The position numbers were made by a program, and so were the translations under genes. A model generated the notes under the pieces. The model saw only the letters and a list, made by a program, of their open reading frames with translations, was not told where the DNA came from and ran no database searches. A stretch of 23,371 nucleotides of DNA from Rhodocyclaceae bacterium (GTDB taxonomy: Bacteria > Pseudomonadota > Gammaproteobacteria > Burkholderiales > Rhodocyclaceae). Location of the stretch: the NCBI GenBank assembly GCA_023253415.1, contig JALRGK010000063.1, positions 1-23,371 of the forward strand. Direction: 5' to 3'. Below, in pieces: positions 7,509 through 15,506 of the stretch (positions within the stretch are counted from its first letter, which is position 1; each line of letters starts with the position of its first letter).

Positions 7509-9182
7509 ATGACGGTCATTTCTAAAGTATTGTGCGGTTGCCTCTGCGCAACCCTGGCTATCGTTAGCCATGCTGATGTCTATCGCGAAGGTAGGCCCAT
7601 AATCGTCATCAAGAATGGCCAGCTTCAGGGCGTTGAAAAACATGACATGGTTGCGTTCAAGAATATTCCCTATGCGGCACCCCCCATAGGCACTTTACGC
7701 TGGCGGCCGCCGCAACCCGTTCTTGCCTGGGACAATGTGCGTGATGCGAGTCAATTTGGCGAGGCTTGTCCGCAAATAGATACACCTGGACTGAACAGTG
7801 AATTGGTTCCCGGCAGTGAAGATTGCCTCAAGCTCAATGTGTTTGCGCCTAAATCAGGCAAAAATCTACCTGTCATGGTCTGGTTTCATGGTGGAGGTTT
7901 GGTCGAAGGCTCAGCCAAAGAACCTTATTACGAGCCAATCGGACTAGTTAACCAAGGGGTCATTGTTGTTACCGTAGACTACCGGATTGGGAAACTTGGA
8001 TTCTTTGCGCCGAGAGCGCTTGCCGAAGAAGCAATCGAAAAGGGGGAGCCGGTTGGTAACTATGGCACGATGGACCAAATTCAATCTCTGAAATGGGTGC
8101 AGGAAAATATCGCAGAATTTGGAGGTGATCCATCAAATGTCACGATATTTGGACAATCTGCAGGCGGTCGTAGCGTAACCTGGCTGATGGTGTCACCTGC
8201 GGCTGCAGGGCTTTTTCACAAGGCGATAGCACAGAGTGCGCAACAGTTGCCGATGCGAAATCAGCGCTCTGAAAAATTCGGCATGATGTCGCAGGAATCT
8301 CTCGATGCAAAATTCATGCAAACACTGGGTGTAGAGAACCTCGCAACGCTCAGAGCCATGCCTGCCGACAAGCTTTTGATAAGTGCACAGGAATTTCAAG
8401 CAGGGGAATTTGGAGGTGCCTTCGTGGATGGGCAGATTATTGTCGGCGATCCAATTCCTTTGTTTGCTGAAGGAAAGCAACACAAAGTACCGTTCATGAT
8501 TGGCTCAAACTCCTGGGATGCCAGTTACTTCATGTTAAGTCAGCCACCCCTTGATGCATATCTTGATAAGATGGGCGAAAACGCCCAATCAATTCATCAG
8601 ATGTATGCCAATTTCAAGGATCAATGTGCTCTTGTAGCCGAGATCATGGCTGATGGTTGGTATCGGGGTGGGGTCAAGCTTCTTGCAGATAGTGCGAATA
8701 AGTATGCGCCCGCATATGCCTATAACTATGCCTATCTGACACCTACGATACGCTCAAGCATGATCGGTGCGGCTCATACCTTTGAATTGCCCTATGTATT
8801 CGGTACGTTAGACAAAGTGCCTCATGCGCCTTTAGAGATTCAGCAGGTGGACAATAAGTGCCAACGTATCAATCAGGCGCTAGCTGACATGAAGCAAAAG
8901 GGGGTCTGGTCTTCTTACTGGTTTCCATCAGCAGACCCGAAGAGCCAGGAAGACCAATCCATCTCCGGGCAACTCACCCGGAGCTGGGCAACCTTTGCAA
9001 AAACTGGGAATCCCAATCATGGCAACGAGACGTTATGGCCCAGATATGAGATCGCACGAGATGTGATGAGAGAGTTCAAAGGTCGCCAACCGGCGGTAGT
9101 CCGAAATCTCTACAAAAACCGGGTTGAATATCAAATCGCTGCCATGAAGCGTGTTTACGGCATAGACCAAAGCAGCCGTTGA
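7509..9182 (+). CDS. Secreted type-B carboxylesterase/lipase
   Basis: 557 residues from the ATG at 7509 (GAG about 7 bases upstream); an in-frame TTG at 7497 would add MRKP. An N-terminal signal peptide likely cleaves after SHA (about residue 22), giving a periplasmic or secreted alpha/beta hydrolase. The fold is the COesterase family: KNIPYAAPPIGTLRWRPPQP near the start, SEDCLKLNVFAP, the oxyanion loop WFHGGG, and the nucleophile elbow FGQSAGGRS with Ser217. The acid is probably Asp337 in GSNSWDAS, where most relatives carry Glu, and the base is His423 in GAAHTFELPYVFG. It should hydrolyse carboxyl esters; the natural substrate is unknown. Four 60-base lines I counted inside it are 38-48% GC, well under its neighbours, suggesting acquisition. 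It stands alone between the efflux operon and tRNA-Arg. Confidence 0.9.
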   Translation: MTVISKVLCGCLCATLAIVSHADVYREGRPIIVIKNGQLQGVEKHDMVAFKNIPYAAPPIGTLRWRPPQPVLAWDNVRDASQFGEACPQIDTPGLNSELVPGSEDCLKLNVFAPKSGKNLPVMVWFHGGGLVEGSAKEPYYEPIGLVNQGVIVVTVDYRIGKLGFFAPRALAEEAIEKGEPVGNYGTMDQIQSLKWVQENIAEFGGDPSNVTIFGQSAGGRSVTWLMVSPAAAGLFHKAIAQSAQQLPMRNQRSEKFGMMSQESLDAKFMQTLGVENLATLRAMPADKLLISAQEFQAGEFGGAFVDGQIIVGDPIPLFAEGKQHKVPFMIGSNSWDASYFMLSQPPLDAYLDKMGENAQSIHQMYANFKDQCALVAEIMADGWYRGGVKLLADSANKYAPAYAYNYAYLTPTIRSSMIGAAHTFELPYVFGTLDKVPHAPLEIQQVDNKCQRINQALADMKQKGVWSSYWFPSADPKSQEDQSISGQLTRSWATFAKTGNPNHGNETLWPRYEIARDVMREFKGRQPAVVRNLYKNRVEYQIAAMKRVYGIDQSSR

Positions 9183-9227
9183 ATGCTCAATGGGACTGAG
9201 CAGCTCACGGGTGTCCATGGCCAACGG

Positions 9228-9233
9228 TATAAT
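9228..9233 (+). promoter_or_regulatory. -10 box of the tRNA-Arg promoter
   Basis: A perfect TATAAT lies 10 bases before the tRNA 5' end, placing transcription start at about 9240. The matching -35 region (about 9204-9210, CTCACGG) is poor. A short GC-rich discriminator (CATCGCC) follows, as is common for stable-RNA promoters. The same transcript may continue into the peroxiredoxin and uup genes. Confidence 0.6.
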
Positions 9234-9243
9234 CATCGCCATT

Positions 9244-9318
9244 GTCCTCGTAGTTAAATGGATATAACCGCCGCCTCCTAAGCGGCAATTACAGGTTCGA
9301 TTCCTGTCGAGGACACCA
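9244..9318 (+). tRNA. tRNA-Arg (anticodon CCT)
   Basis: A complete cloverleaf can be drawn by eye. The acceptor stem is GTCCTCG paired perfectly with CGAGGAC, followed by discriminator A and encoded CCA. The D stem is GTTA/TAAC. The anticodon stem is GCCGC/GCGGC around loop CTCCTAA, giving anticodon CCT (9277-9279), which reads AGG arginine codons. The T stem is ACAGG/CCTGT with loop TTCGATT. The total is 75 nt including CCA. No second copy of its 3' end was noticed nearby, so there is no sign in this window of an element integrated at it. Confidence 0.97.
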
Positions 9319-9349
9319 GACTTTTAAATTTGCAGACTGCGCCGACGCC

Positions 9350-9895
9350 ATGAAATATATTGTTTTTCTCGTCATCATTGGCCTTCTCATCTGGCTGTGG
9401 CGATCCAAATCGGCTAACAAATCATCTGATGGTGGTTTACCGTTGGTCGGTCAGCCGGCGCCTGGATTTGATCTACCCGACACACGAGGTCATCGGCACA
9501 GATTATCGGACTACCGTGGTCGCTGGTTGGTGCTGTACTTCTACCCGAAAGCCGACACCCCGGGTTGCACACGGCAGTCGTGCAAGTTTCGCGATGACTG
9601 GCAGAGCTTCCAGCAGATGGGGGTAGCTCTGGCCGGCATCAGTGCTGACGCGCCTGCCGCAAATGCGGCATTTGCCCTCAAGTTTCATCTACCTTTTCCG
9701 CTGTTTTCGGATACCGGTGGGGCGTTTGCCCGCCAGTATGGCGCATGGATGAATTTGGGGATTACCGGTTTTCCACGCCGTTATACCTACCTTATTGACC
9801 CGGATGGACGTATTGCCAAGGTCTATACCGATGTCTCCGTTTCCGAGCACAGCCAGGAAGTGTTGACCGACCTCAAGCGTTTGACGGGATATTGA
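9350..9895 (+). CDS. Membrane-anchored Bcp/PrxQ-type peroxiredoxin
   Basis: 181 residues. An N-terminal membrane helix (about residues 3-17) precedes a complete AhpC/TSA thioredoxin-fold domain. The active-site segment FYPKADTPGCTRQSC is the Bcp/PrxQ signature, with peroxidatic Cys73 and the second Cys78 five residues on, as in E. coli Bcp. It would reduce hydroperoxides using thioredoxin or a similar donor. Positive charges cluster after the helix (R18, K20, K24), so by the positive-inside rule the catalytic domain may face the cytoplasm while tethered to the inner membrane. No Shine-Dalgarno is visible before the ATG, which lies 31 nt after the tRNA, so readthrough from the tRNA promoter is plausible. 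The stop is 1 nt before uup. Confidence 0.92.
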   Translation: MKYIVFLVIIGLLIWLWRSKSANKSSDGGLPLVGQPAPGFDLPDTRGHRHRLSDYRGRWLVLYFYPKADTPGCTRQSCKFRDDWQSFQQMGVALAGISADAPAANAAFALKFHLPFPLFSDTGGAFARQYGAWMNLGITGFPRRYTYLIDPDGRIAKVYTDVSVSEHSQEVLTDLKRLTGY

Positions 9896-9896
9896 G

Positions 9897-11825
9897 ATGC
9901 CGTTGTTGTCAGTGAATGCAGGTTGTCTGGCCTATGGTGATGTGCCCTTGCTGGACCATGTGGATTTCCAGATTGATGCGGGTGAGCGTGTTGCGCTGAT
10001 TGGCCGAAATGGCACCGGCAAATCGTCGCTTCTGGCGGCGATTGCTGGGTTACGGTCGCTGGATGACGGACAGGTGTGGAAAGCGCCAGACCTGCGCATT
10101 ACCTATGTGGCTCAGGAGCCCGAGTTCGAGCCGGGCGCCACCGTCTTTGACGCGGTGGTTGGCGGTCTGGGTGATCAGTCGCGTCTGCTGGCGGCCTACC
10201 ATGAGTTATCGCACCGGTTGGCGGATATGCCGGAAGCTGAACGTGCAGGGGCTCTGGATGAGCTGGCGCGGTTGCAGCATCAGTTGGAGGCCAGTGATGC
10301 CTGGCAGCAGAATGCCTTGGCTGAACGGGTGATTGCGGAGTTTCATCTGAATCCAGAGGCCCGCATTGATGATTTATCCGGTGGTCAGAAGAAACGCGTG
10401 GCGTTGGCCCGCGGGCTGGTGTGTGAACCGGATGTCTTGCTACTTGATGAACCCACCAACCATCTGGATATTGCGGCCATCGATTGGCTGGAAAACCTGT
10501 TGCTTGTCCGTCATGTCGCCTTGTTGTTTATTACCCATGACCGGCGTTTTCTGGATCGACTAGCCACACGCATTGTCGAGCTGGATCGTGGCTTATTGAG
10601 TAGCTATCCGGGCTCGTTTAGTAAATACCAGGAGCGCAAGGCCCAGCGCCTGCACGAAGAATCGTTGGAACAGGCACGTGCCGACAAATTGTTGGCGCAG
10701 GAGGAGATATGGATTCGCAAAGGCGTTGAAGCGCGCCGCACTCGTGCCGTATTCCGTGTGCAGCGTCTCGACAAGTTGCGAGCTGAACGCGCTGCCCGTC
10801 GCAATCTGCAGGGTCAGGTAGCGATGCGTGTTGATGCGGGTGATAGCTCCGGTGCACTGGTCGCGGATCTCATCAACGTGTCGAAGTCTTATGGCGATCG
10901 CAAGATCATTGATAACTTCAGTGGTCGTATCATGCGTGGCGATCGTGTAGGTCTGATTGGCCCCAACGGCGCGGGTAAAACCACGATGCTGCGTTTAATT
11001 CTGGGTGAGATCGAACCGGACAGCGGTAGCGTGCGGCGTGGCACCAAGCAGCAGGTGGCCTATTTTGACCAGTTTCGTACAGCGCTGGACCCGGAGGCAC
11101 CGCTGCATGAAGTCATCTCTCCGGGCTCCGATTACGTCGAAGTCGCTGGGCATCGTACGCACGTGATGAGTTACCTGGGCGATTTCCTGTTTTCGCCTCA
11201 GCGGGCACGGTCACCAGTGAAGTCATTGTCGGGGGGGGAGCGTAACCGTCTGTTGCTGGCGCGGCTATTTGCGCGGCCGGCTAACATTCTGGTACTCGAT
11301 GAACCGACCAACGATCTGGATATCGATACCCTCGAACTGCTGGAAAGCCTGTTACAGGATTACCAGGGCACCATCCTGCTGGTCAGTCACGACCGGAGCT
11401 TCCTGGATAACGTTGTGACCCAAGTGATCGCCGCCGAGGGCGATGGTCAGTGGCGCGAGTTTGTCGGCGGTTATAGTGATTGGGCGGCCTGGCACGCTGC
11501 TCAGAACAAACCTGGCGAAAAAGTCACAGACAAGGCTGTTGCAAAACCTGTTGCGAAGTCGGCGGAGGCTGCGCCAGCTACAGGAAGTCGTGCTACCAAG
11601 CTAAGCTACAAGGAGCAGCAGCAACTCAATGCGCTGCCCGGGCAGATTGAAGCGCTGGAAACCGAACAGGCGGCATTGATGGAAAAGGTGAACGATCCGG
11701 CGACCTATGCCAATGATCCGGCTGCTGCTCAAGGCATGGCCAATCGCCTGGCGGCGATTGACGAGGAACTGTTAGAGCTCCTCGAGCGCTGGGAAGCGCT
11801 CGAAGCCAAAACCAGTAAGGCCTGA
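9897..11825 (+). CDS. uup: ABC-F family ATPase Uup
   Basis: 642 residues with two ABC ATPase domains in one chain and no membrane segment, the ABC-F layout. Domain 1 has Walker A GRNGTGKS (36-43), signature LSGGQ (160-164) and Walker B/catalytic Glu185 in LLLDEPTNHLD. Domain 2 has GPNGAGKT (355-362), LSGGERNR, and Glu469 in LVLDEPTNDLD. The last 75 residues begin KLSYKEQQQLNALPGQIEAL and form the coiled-coil C-terminal domain typical of Uup, which in E. coli binds DNA and lowers transposon precise excision; ABC-F proteins also act on the ribosome. That C-terminal domain and the length separate it from EttA. A flexible Ala/Lys-rich linker (about 530-565) joins it to the core. Its start lies 1 nt after the peroxiredoxin stop. 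Confidence 0.93.
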   Translation: MPLLSVNAGCLAYGDVPLLDHVDFQIDAGERVALIGRNGTGKSSLLAAIAGLRSLDDGQVWKAPDLRITYVAQEPEFEPGATVFDAVVGGLGDQSRLLAAYHELSHRLADMPEAERAGALDELARLQHQLEASDAWQQNALAERVIAEFHLNPEARIDDLSGGQKKRVALARGLVCEPDVLLLDEPTNHLDIAAIDWLENLLLVRHVALLFITHDRRFLDRLATRIVELDRGLLSSYPGSFSKYQERKAQRLHEESLEQARADKLLAQEEIWIRKGVEARRTRAVFRVQRLDKLRAERAARRNLQGQVAMRVDAGDSSGALVADLINVSKSYGDRKIIDNFSGRIMRGDRVGLIGPNGAGKTTMLRLILGEIEPDSGSVRRGTKQQVAYFDQFRTALDPEAPLHEVISPGSDYVEVAGHRTHVMSYLGDFLFSPQRARSPVKSLSGGERNRLLLARLFARPANILVLDEPTNDLDIDTLELLESLLQDYQGTILLVSHDRSFLDNVVTQVIAAEGDGQWREFVGGYSDWAAWHAAQNKPGEKVTDKAVAKPVAKSAEAAPATGSRATKLSYKEQQQLNALPGQIEALETEQAALMEKVNDPATYANDPAAAQGMANRLAAIDEELLELLERWEALEAKTSKA

Positions 11826-11838
11826 TTAGACCTTACTG
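11813..11838. terminator. Hairpin between convergent uup and nemA
   Basis: CAGTAAGG (11813-11820) and CCTTACTG (11831-11838) form a perfect 8-bp stem with a 10-base loop that contains the uup stop codon. The plus side lacks a T-run. On the minus strand, leaving nemA, the stem is followed by GGTTTTGG, a short U-tract. The position between convergent genes supports a terminator, but a weak one. Confidence 0.4.
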
Positions 11839-11852
11839 ATTGAGCGCTGTGC

Positions 11853-12947
11853 TTAGGTCAGTGCTGGGTAGTCGGTGTAACCGGCTTCCGCACCACCATA
11901 AAAGGTGTTCGGATCTGCTTCGTTGAGCGGTGCGTTCTCGCGCAGGCGACGCACCAGATCTGGGTTGGCAATGAATGGTCGGCCAAAGGCCACCATGTCT
12001 ACCAGGTTGGCAGCCAGTAGTGCTTCCGCCGAGGTCGCGTTGTAGCCACCGCATGTGATCAACGTTCCGGCAAAGGCTTCTCGCAACTGCAATCGGAATG
12101 CCTGCGAGAGAGGCTCGCCACCCGCCCAATCCGGTTCGGCGATATGCAGAAAAGCCAGGTTGCGTTGCGTAAAGGCTTTGGCCAGATAGAGGGCCATCGC
12201 GGTGGATTCCGGGTCATCGATATCGTTGAAGACGCCTTGCGGCGACAGGCGGACGCCGACCTTGTCGGCGCCAATCGCGGCGACCACCGCGTCGACAACC
12301 TCGAGCACAAAGCGCGCCCGGTTTTCCAGGGGGCCGCCATACGCATCGGTACGCTGGTTGCTGTTCGGTGACAAGAACTGGTTGAGCAGGTAGCCATTGG
12401 CGGCATGGACTTCTACAAAGTCAAAGCCGGCTTTCACTGCGTTACGCGCCGCATTGGCGTAGTCGGCAACAATGCCTGGCAGTTCAGAAGCCTCCAAAGC
12501 GCGTGGTAGAGCCGTCGGCACATTGGCCGGTGTGCCATCCGGCTGGACGACAAAGCACTGGCCCTTGGCCTGAATCGCCGAAGGTGCCACCGGATCGGCG
12601 CCACCCGGTTGTAACAGCGGATGCGAGATACGGCCGACGTGCCAGAGCTGCAGCGCCATATGGCCGTCTTTGGCGTGGACAGCATCAACGACGGTTTTCC
12701 AACCCGCGATTTGTTGTTCGGTATAAATACCCGGTGTCCAGGCGTAGCCCTGGCCTTGCTGCGAAATCTGAGAGGCTTCGCTGATGATCAGCCCGGCACT
12801 GGCGCGTTGGGCGTAGTACGTCGCATTTAATCCGGTGGCGGCATCACCGGCACCAGCACGTGAACGTGTCATGGGTGCCATGACCACGCGGTTGCTCAGG
12901 CGCGAGGTGCCAACCTGGATGGGGGTAAAGAGTAAGGTGTCGCTCAT
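11853..12947 (-). CDS. nemA: Old Yellow Enzyme-type ene-reductase (N-ethylmaleimide reductase)
   Basis: 364 residues, the standard length of the FMN-binding TIM-barrel OYE family (NemA, XenB, PETNR). It reduces activated C=C bonds, and in relatives nitro-esters and nitroaromatics, using NAD(P)H in the cytoplasm. Diagnostic features are VVMAPMTRSRAG with Thr27, Gln100 in ALQLWHVGR, and the substrate-binding pair His181/Asn184 with Tyr186 in VEVHAANGYLL, followed by the family hallmark NQRTDAYGG and a C-terminal FGRPFIANPDLVRRL. The ATG is preceded by GAGG at about 7 bases. It is the last gene of a minus-strand run cls-rlmJ-nemA, 24 nt after rlmJ. No nemR-type regulator gene is adjacent. Assigning nemA rather than another OYE paralogue is by overall resemblance. 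Confidence 0.9.
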   Translation of the reverse strand: MSDTLLFTPIQVGTSRLSNRVVMAPMTRSRAGAGDAATGLNATYYAQRASAGLIISEASQISQQGQGYAWTPGIYTEQQIAGWKTVVDAVHAKDGHMALQLWHVGRISHPLLQPGGADPVAPSAIQAKGQCFVVQPDGTPANVPTALPRALEASELPGIVADYANAARNAVKAGFDFVEVHAANGYLLNQFLSPNSNQRTDAYGGPLENRARFVLEVVDAVVAAIGADKVGVRLSPQGVFNDIDDPESTAMALYLAKAFTQRNLAFLHIAEPDWAGGEPLSQAFRLQLREAFAGTLITCGGYNATSAEALLAANLVDMVAFGRPFIANPDLVRRLRENAPLNEADPNTFYGGAEAGYTDYPALT

Positions 12948-12971
12948 GTCAGCCTCGATTTTGATGGGGAG

Positions 12972-13823
12972 TTATTGAATCTGCCAGTCCAGCGTAAATG
13001 CACCGTGACCATCGATACCCAATGTGTCTGCCAGCCACGGCAGGCAGTCTTCCAGCGTCTGGGGCAGCGTCCACGGTGGGTTGATGATAAACAGGCCGCT
13101 GCCAGTCATGCCGAGGCCATCGGTGGCTGGGGGTTGTGTGCTTAATGTCACATGCAGCCAGTTGGCAACGCCTAGTTTGACCAGTCGATCTGGCAGCTCA
13201 ACTGATTCTCTGCGAGCGAGCTGCGGATACCACAGGGCATAGGTGCCGGTCGCAAAACGCTGCAACGCATCTTTTAGACCAGCGATCACCTTGCCGTAAT
13301 CGGTTTTGTCCTCATACGATGGGTCGATCAGTACCGCGGCACGGCGTGCTTGGGGTGGCATTAATGCCTTGAGGCCAGCGAGCCCATCGGCCACGGTGAT
13401 CTGGGTGCGTTTCTGTACAAACTTCATGGTCTGTGCCAGTAGGGGGGCATCGGTACTGTGTCGCTCGAAAAACCGAAGCGGGTCGGCAAAGCGCGTACAG
13501 TAACCGGAAATCCATGGGGAGCCAGGATAGTGTTTCAGTGCCGGGCTGGCATTGGCAGCTTTGATGACCTCGAGGTAGCGAGCCACCGCTTCTGGCAGCA
13601 CGTCGTCTGGTTGTGACCAGAGTTTGCCGATACCAGTAGACCATTCACCGGTTTTACGGGCCATATCGCTCTCGACCAGGTACATGCCGGCACCGGCATG
13701 GGTATCCACCACCATGAAGGGTTTATCTTTGTTGGTGTAGTAATCCAGGATTTGGATCCAGACCAGATGTTTGAGCACATCGGCAGGGTTGCCGGCATGA
13801 AAGGCGTGACGATAACTGAGCAT
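12972..13823 (-). CDS. rlmJ: 23S rRNA (adenine(2030)-N6)-methyltransferase
   Basis: 283 residues, matching E. coli RlmJ (YhiR, about 280). It uses SAM to methylate N6 of A2030 in 23S rRNA. The N-terminus MLSYRHAFHAGNPADVLKH is the family hallmark, including Tyr4 in the position used by the E. coli enzyme. The SAM loop is DTHAGAG (40-46), an acidic ADG contact is near residue 146, and the N6-adenine catalytic motif is DPSYE (167-171), a form of the usual DPPY. The start lies 13 nt after the cls stop and has no visible Shine-Dalgarno. It is probably co-transcribed and translationally coupled with cls and nemA. Confidence 0.93.
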   Translation of the reverse strand: MLSYRHAFHAGNPADVLKHLVWIQILDYYTNKDKPFMVVDTHAGAGMYLVESDMARKTGEWSTGIGKLWSQPDDVLPEAVARYLEVIKAANASPALKHYPGSPWISGYCTRFADPLRFFERHSTDAPLLAQTMKFVQKRTQITVADGLAGLKALMPPQARRAAVLIDPSYEDKTDYGKVIAGLKDALQRFATGTYALWYPQLARRESVELPDRLVKLGVANWLHVTLSTQPPATDGLGMTGSGLFIINPPWTLPQTLEDCLPWLADTLGIDGHGAFTLDWQIQ

Positions 13824-13836
13824 GAGGCGGTTTTTA

Positions 13837-15306
13837 TCAGAGAAGGGGAGACATCAACTGGGCGGCATTTTCTTTGAGGCGTTCCAGTCGAGGGCGCTTT
13901 GCCCAAGCAGCGCTGTCCACTGCAACGGACTGGGCCAGGTAGCGATTCTGTAGGTCTCGCATCTGCTGGCTAAAGTCGCTATCGTAGATCATCAAGGTGA
14001 TTTCGTAATTCAGACGTAAGCTGCGCATGTCCAAATTGACCGAACCAAACATCGTGAACTGCCGGTCAACAACCAGGCTTTTGGTATGCAATAAGCCGCC
14101 GGTAAATTGCTGGATCTTCACCCCGGCGGATAACAGATCATCCATATAACTGCGGCTGGCATATCGCACCAATTTCGAGTCGACGCGTTCCGGCACGATC
14201 AGCGTGACATCCACCCCACGACAGGCGGCGGTTTGCAGCGCCTGAAACAGGGCATCATCGGGTACGAAGTAGGGCGTGGTGAGCACGACTTCTTCGCGTG
14301 CTTCCAGTACAGCGCTCAATAGCACGTGCGACATGTTGGCCACTTTGTACGAGGGGCCGGAAGGCACCGCCTGAACGATCAGGTCACCGACCGGTGGTGG
14401 TACGGAGGTGGCCCGCATCTGATCCAGGAACTGACTAAAGCCACGGATGTTGCCACCTTCGACCGCCCAGTCGCCCTCAAAAACCGTGGTCAGCGCACCG
14501 GCGGCGGGTCCCACGATACGCGCCATGGCATCCACCCATTCGCCAACGCCGGCATCCTGTTTGAAGAAAGCCGGATCCACCAGATTGAGGCTCCCCGTCC
14601 AGGCGATGTGCTGGTCAATCGCCACGATTTTACGGTGCAGACGCAAATCGGCGCGGCCAAACTGCAGTCGCAGGGGGTGAATGGCACAGGCTTTGACCAG
14701 GTGAATACCTGCAGCCTTCAGGCGATCTGGCCACGTGCTCTTCCAGAAGGTGGCACTGCCGAGTTCGTCCAGTAAGACACGGCAGGGGATGCCACGACGG
14801 GCGGCTCGGATAAGCGCTTCGCCCACAGCATCGGCCGTACCGCCCGGGTTCCAGATATAAAACTCGATATCACAGCGTTGTTGTGCGGCATCAATGTCGC
14901 GGATCATGCCGTGGAGGATGGTTTGGGCATCGGAATACAGCGTCAGCTGGTTCCCGGGCAGGGGAGGCATGCCACCATGATGTTCGGCCAGGGCGGCCAT
15001 CGCCCGGAAGCGGGGTTCAATCTGCCGGTTTTCTTCGGGGAAACGGTCATCAAAAAGTGCCGTCATATCCTTATAGGCAGGTTTGGTTTCTTCGATACGC
15101 AGCTTCCGATCCCGGCCGATTGGCCTCTCACCGATGAGCAGATAGGTGCAGATCCCGACGAGTGGCATAATCGTCACAATAAGTACCCACGCTAGTGCCA
15201 CGCCCGGTGGGCGCCGCACCCAGATAATGCGTAATGCAAAGAGCAGGACGATGATCGGGTGAAACAGATACAACCAGATGGAATCAGTCGCGAAAGCCCA
15301 GACCAT
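13837..15306 (-). CDS. cls: Cardiolipin synthase (ClsA type)
   Basis: 489 residues from the ATG at 15306, chosen because TGGAAA lies just upstream and the product then matches ClsA (about 486 residues); the frame is open 15 codons further. Two N-terminal membrane helices (about residues 8-30 and 36-58) anchor it to the inner membrane. Two phospholipase-D HKD motifs form the active site: HRKIVAID (H224, K226, D231) with GSLNL after it, and HTKSLVVD (H407, K409, D414) with GSVNLDMRS after it. It joins two phosphatidylglycerol molecules to give cardiolipin and glycerol. ClsA is preferred over ClsB and ClsC because of the two helices. It is the first gene of the run cls-rlmJ-nemA and is divergent from ccmF, with about 200 bases between them. 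Confidence 0.93.
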   Translation of the reverse strand: MVWAFATDSIWLYLFHPIIVLLFALRIIWVRRPPGVALAWVLIVTIMPLVGICTYLLIGERPIGRDRKLRIEETKPAYKDMTALFDDRFPEENRQIEPRFRAMAALAEHHGGMPPLPGNQLTLYSDAQTILHGMIRDIDAAQQRCDIEFYIWNPGGTADAVGEALIRAARRGIPCRVLLDELGSATFWKSTWPDRLKAAGIHLVKACAIHPLRLQFGRADLRLHRKIVAIDQHIAWTGSLNLVDPAFFKQDAGVGEWVDAMARIVGPAAGALTTVFEGDWAVEGGNIRGFSQFLDQMRATSVPPPVGDLIVQAVPSGPSYKVANMSHVLLSAVLEAREEVVLTTPYFVPDDALFQALQTAACRGVDVTLIVPERVDSKLVRYASRSYMDDLLSAGVKIQQFTGGLLHTKSLVVDRQFTMFGSVNLDMRSLRLNYEITLMIYDSDFSQQMRDLQNRYLAQSVAVDSAAWAKRPRLERLKENAAQLMSPLL

Positions 15307-15506
15307 GTGTTTTCCAGGGTTTTGAACAAAATGGGTTGCACAAAAGAGCAAGCTGCCGGGTGCATGCCAGGAAGTTTACCCTGTTCTTTAGACTTGCATC
15401 CGGTGGCGGCCTCCTTTAGCATCATGGCTTCAATAAACGTAAAGTGTCCATGCAATTACCGGGGTTTTACCGGCGATAGTCGACATCGGTTGTAAAGGGT
15501 TGAAGA
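15307..15506. other. cls-ccmF divergent intergenic region
   Basis: This 200-base gap separates two divergent operons. It holds a weak plus-strand promoter-like pair, TTGCAT (15394-15399) and TAGCAT (15417-15422) with 17-bp spacing, and a CCGG-N7-CCGG palindrome within about 15457-15475. On the minus strand a perfect AAGGAGG (15416 to 15410) precedes ATG at 15399, but that frame stops after three codons (M-Q-V), so no real gene is supported. No RNA gene was recognised. Confidence 0.4.

Noticed and set aside
7140..7643. Minus-strand frame of 167 codons across the pump end and esterase start
   Set aside because: It spans two real plus-strand genes, and its composition is unlike a folded protein.
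9244..9318. Integrated element at tRNA-Arg(CCT)
   Set aside because: No integrase gene and no second copy of the tRNA 3' end were seen in the window. Only the low-GC esterase upstream hints at transfer.
14326..14775. Plus-strand frame of 149 codons inside cls
   Set aside because: It is antisense to the HKD-containing cls coding region and has no motif of its own.
15457..15475. CCGG palindrome before ccmF as a terminator or riboswitch
   Set aside because: The stem is only 4 bp, with no conserved riboswitch core or U-tract.
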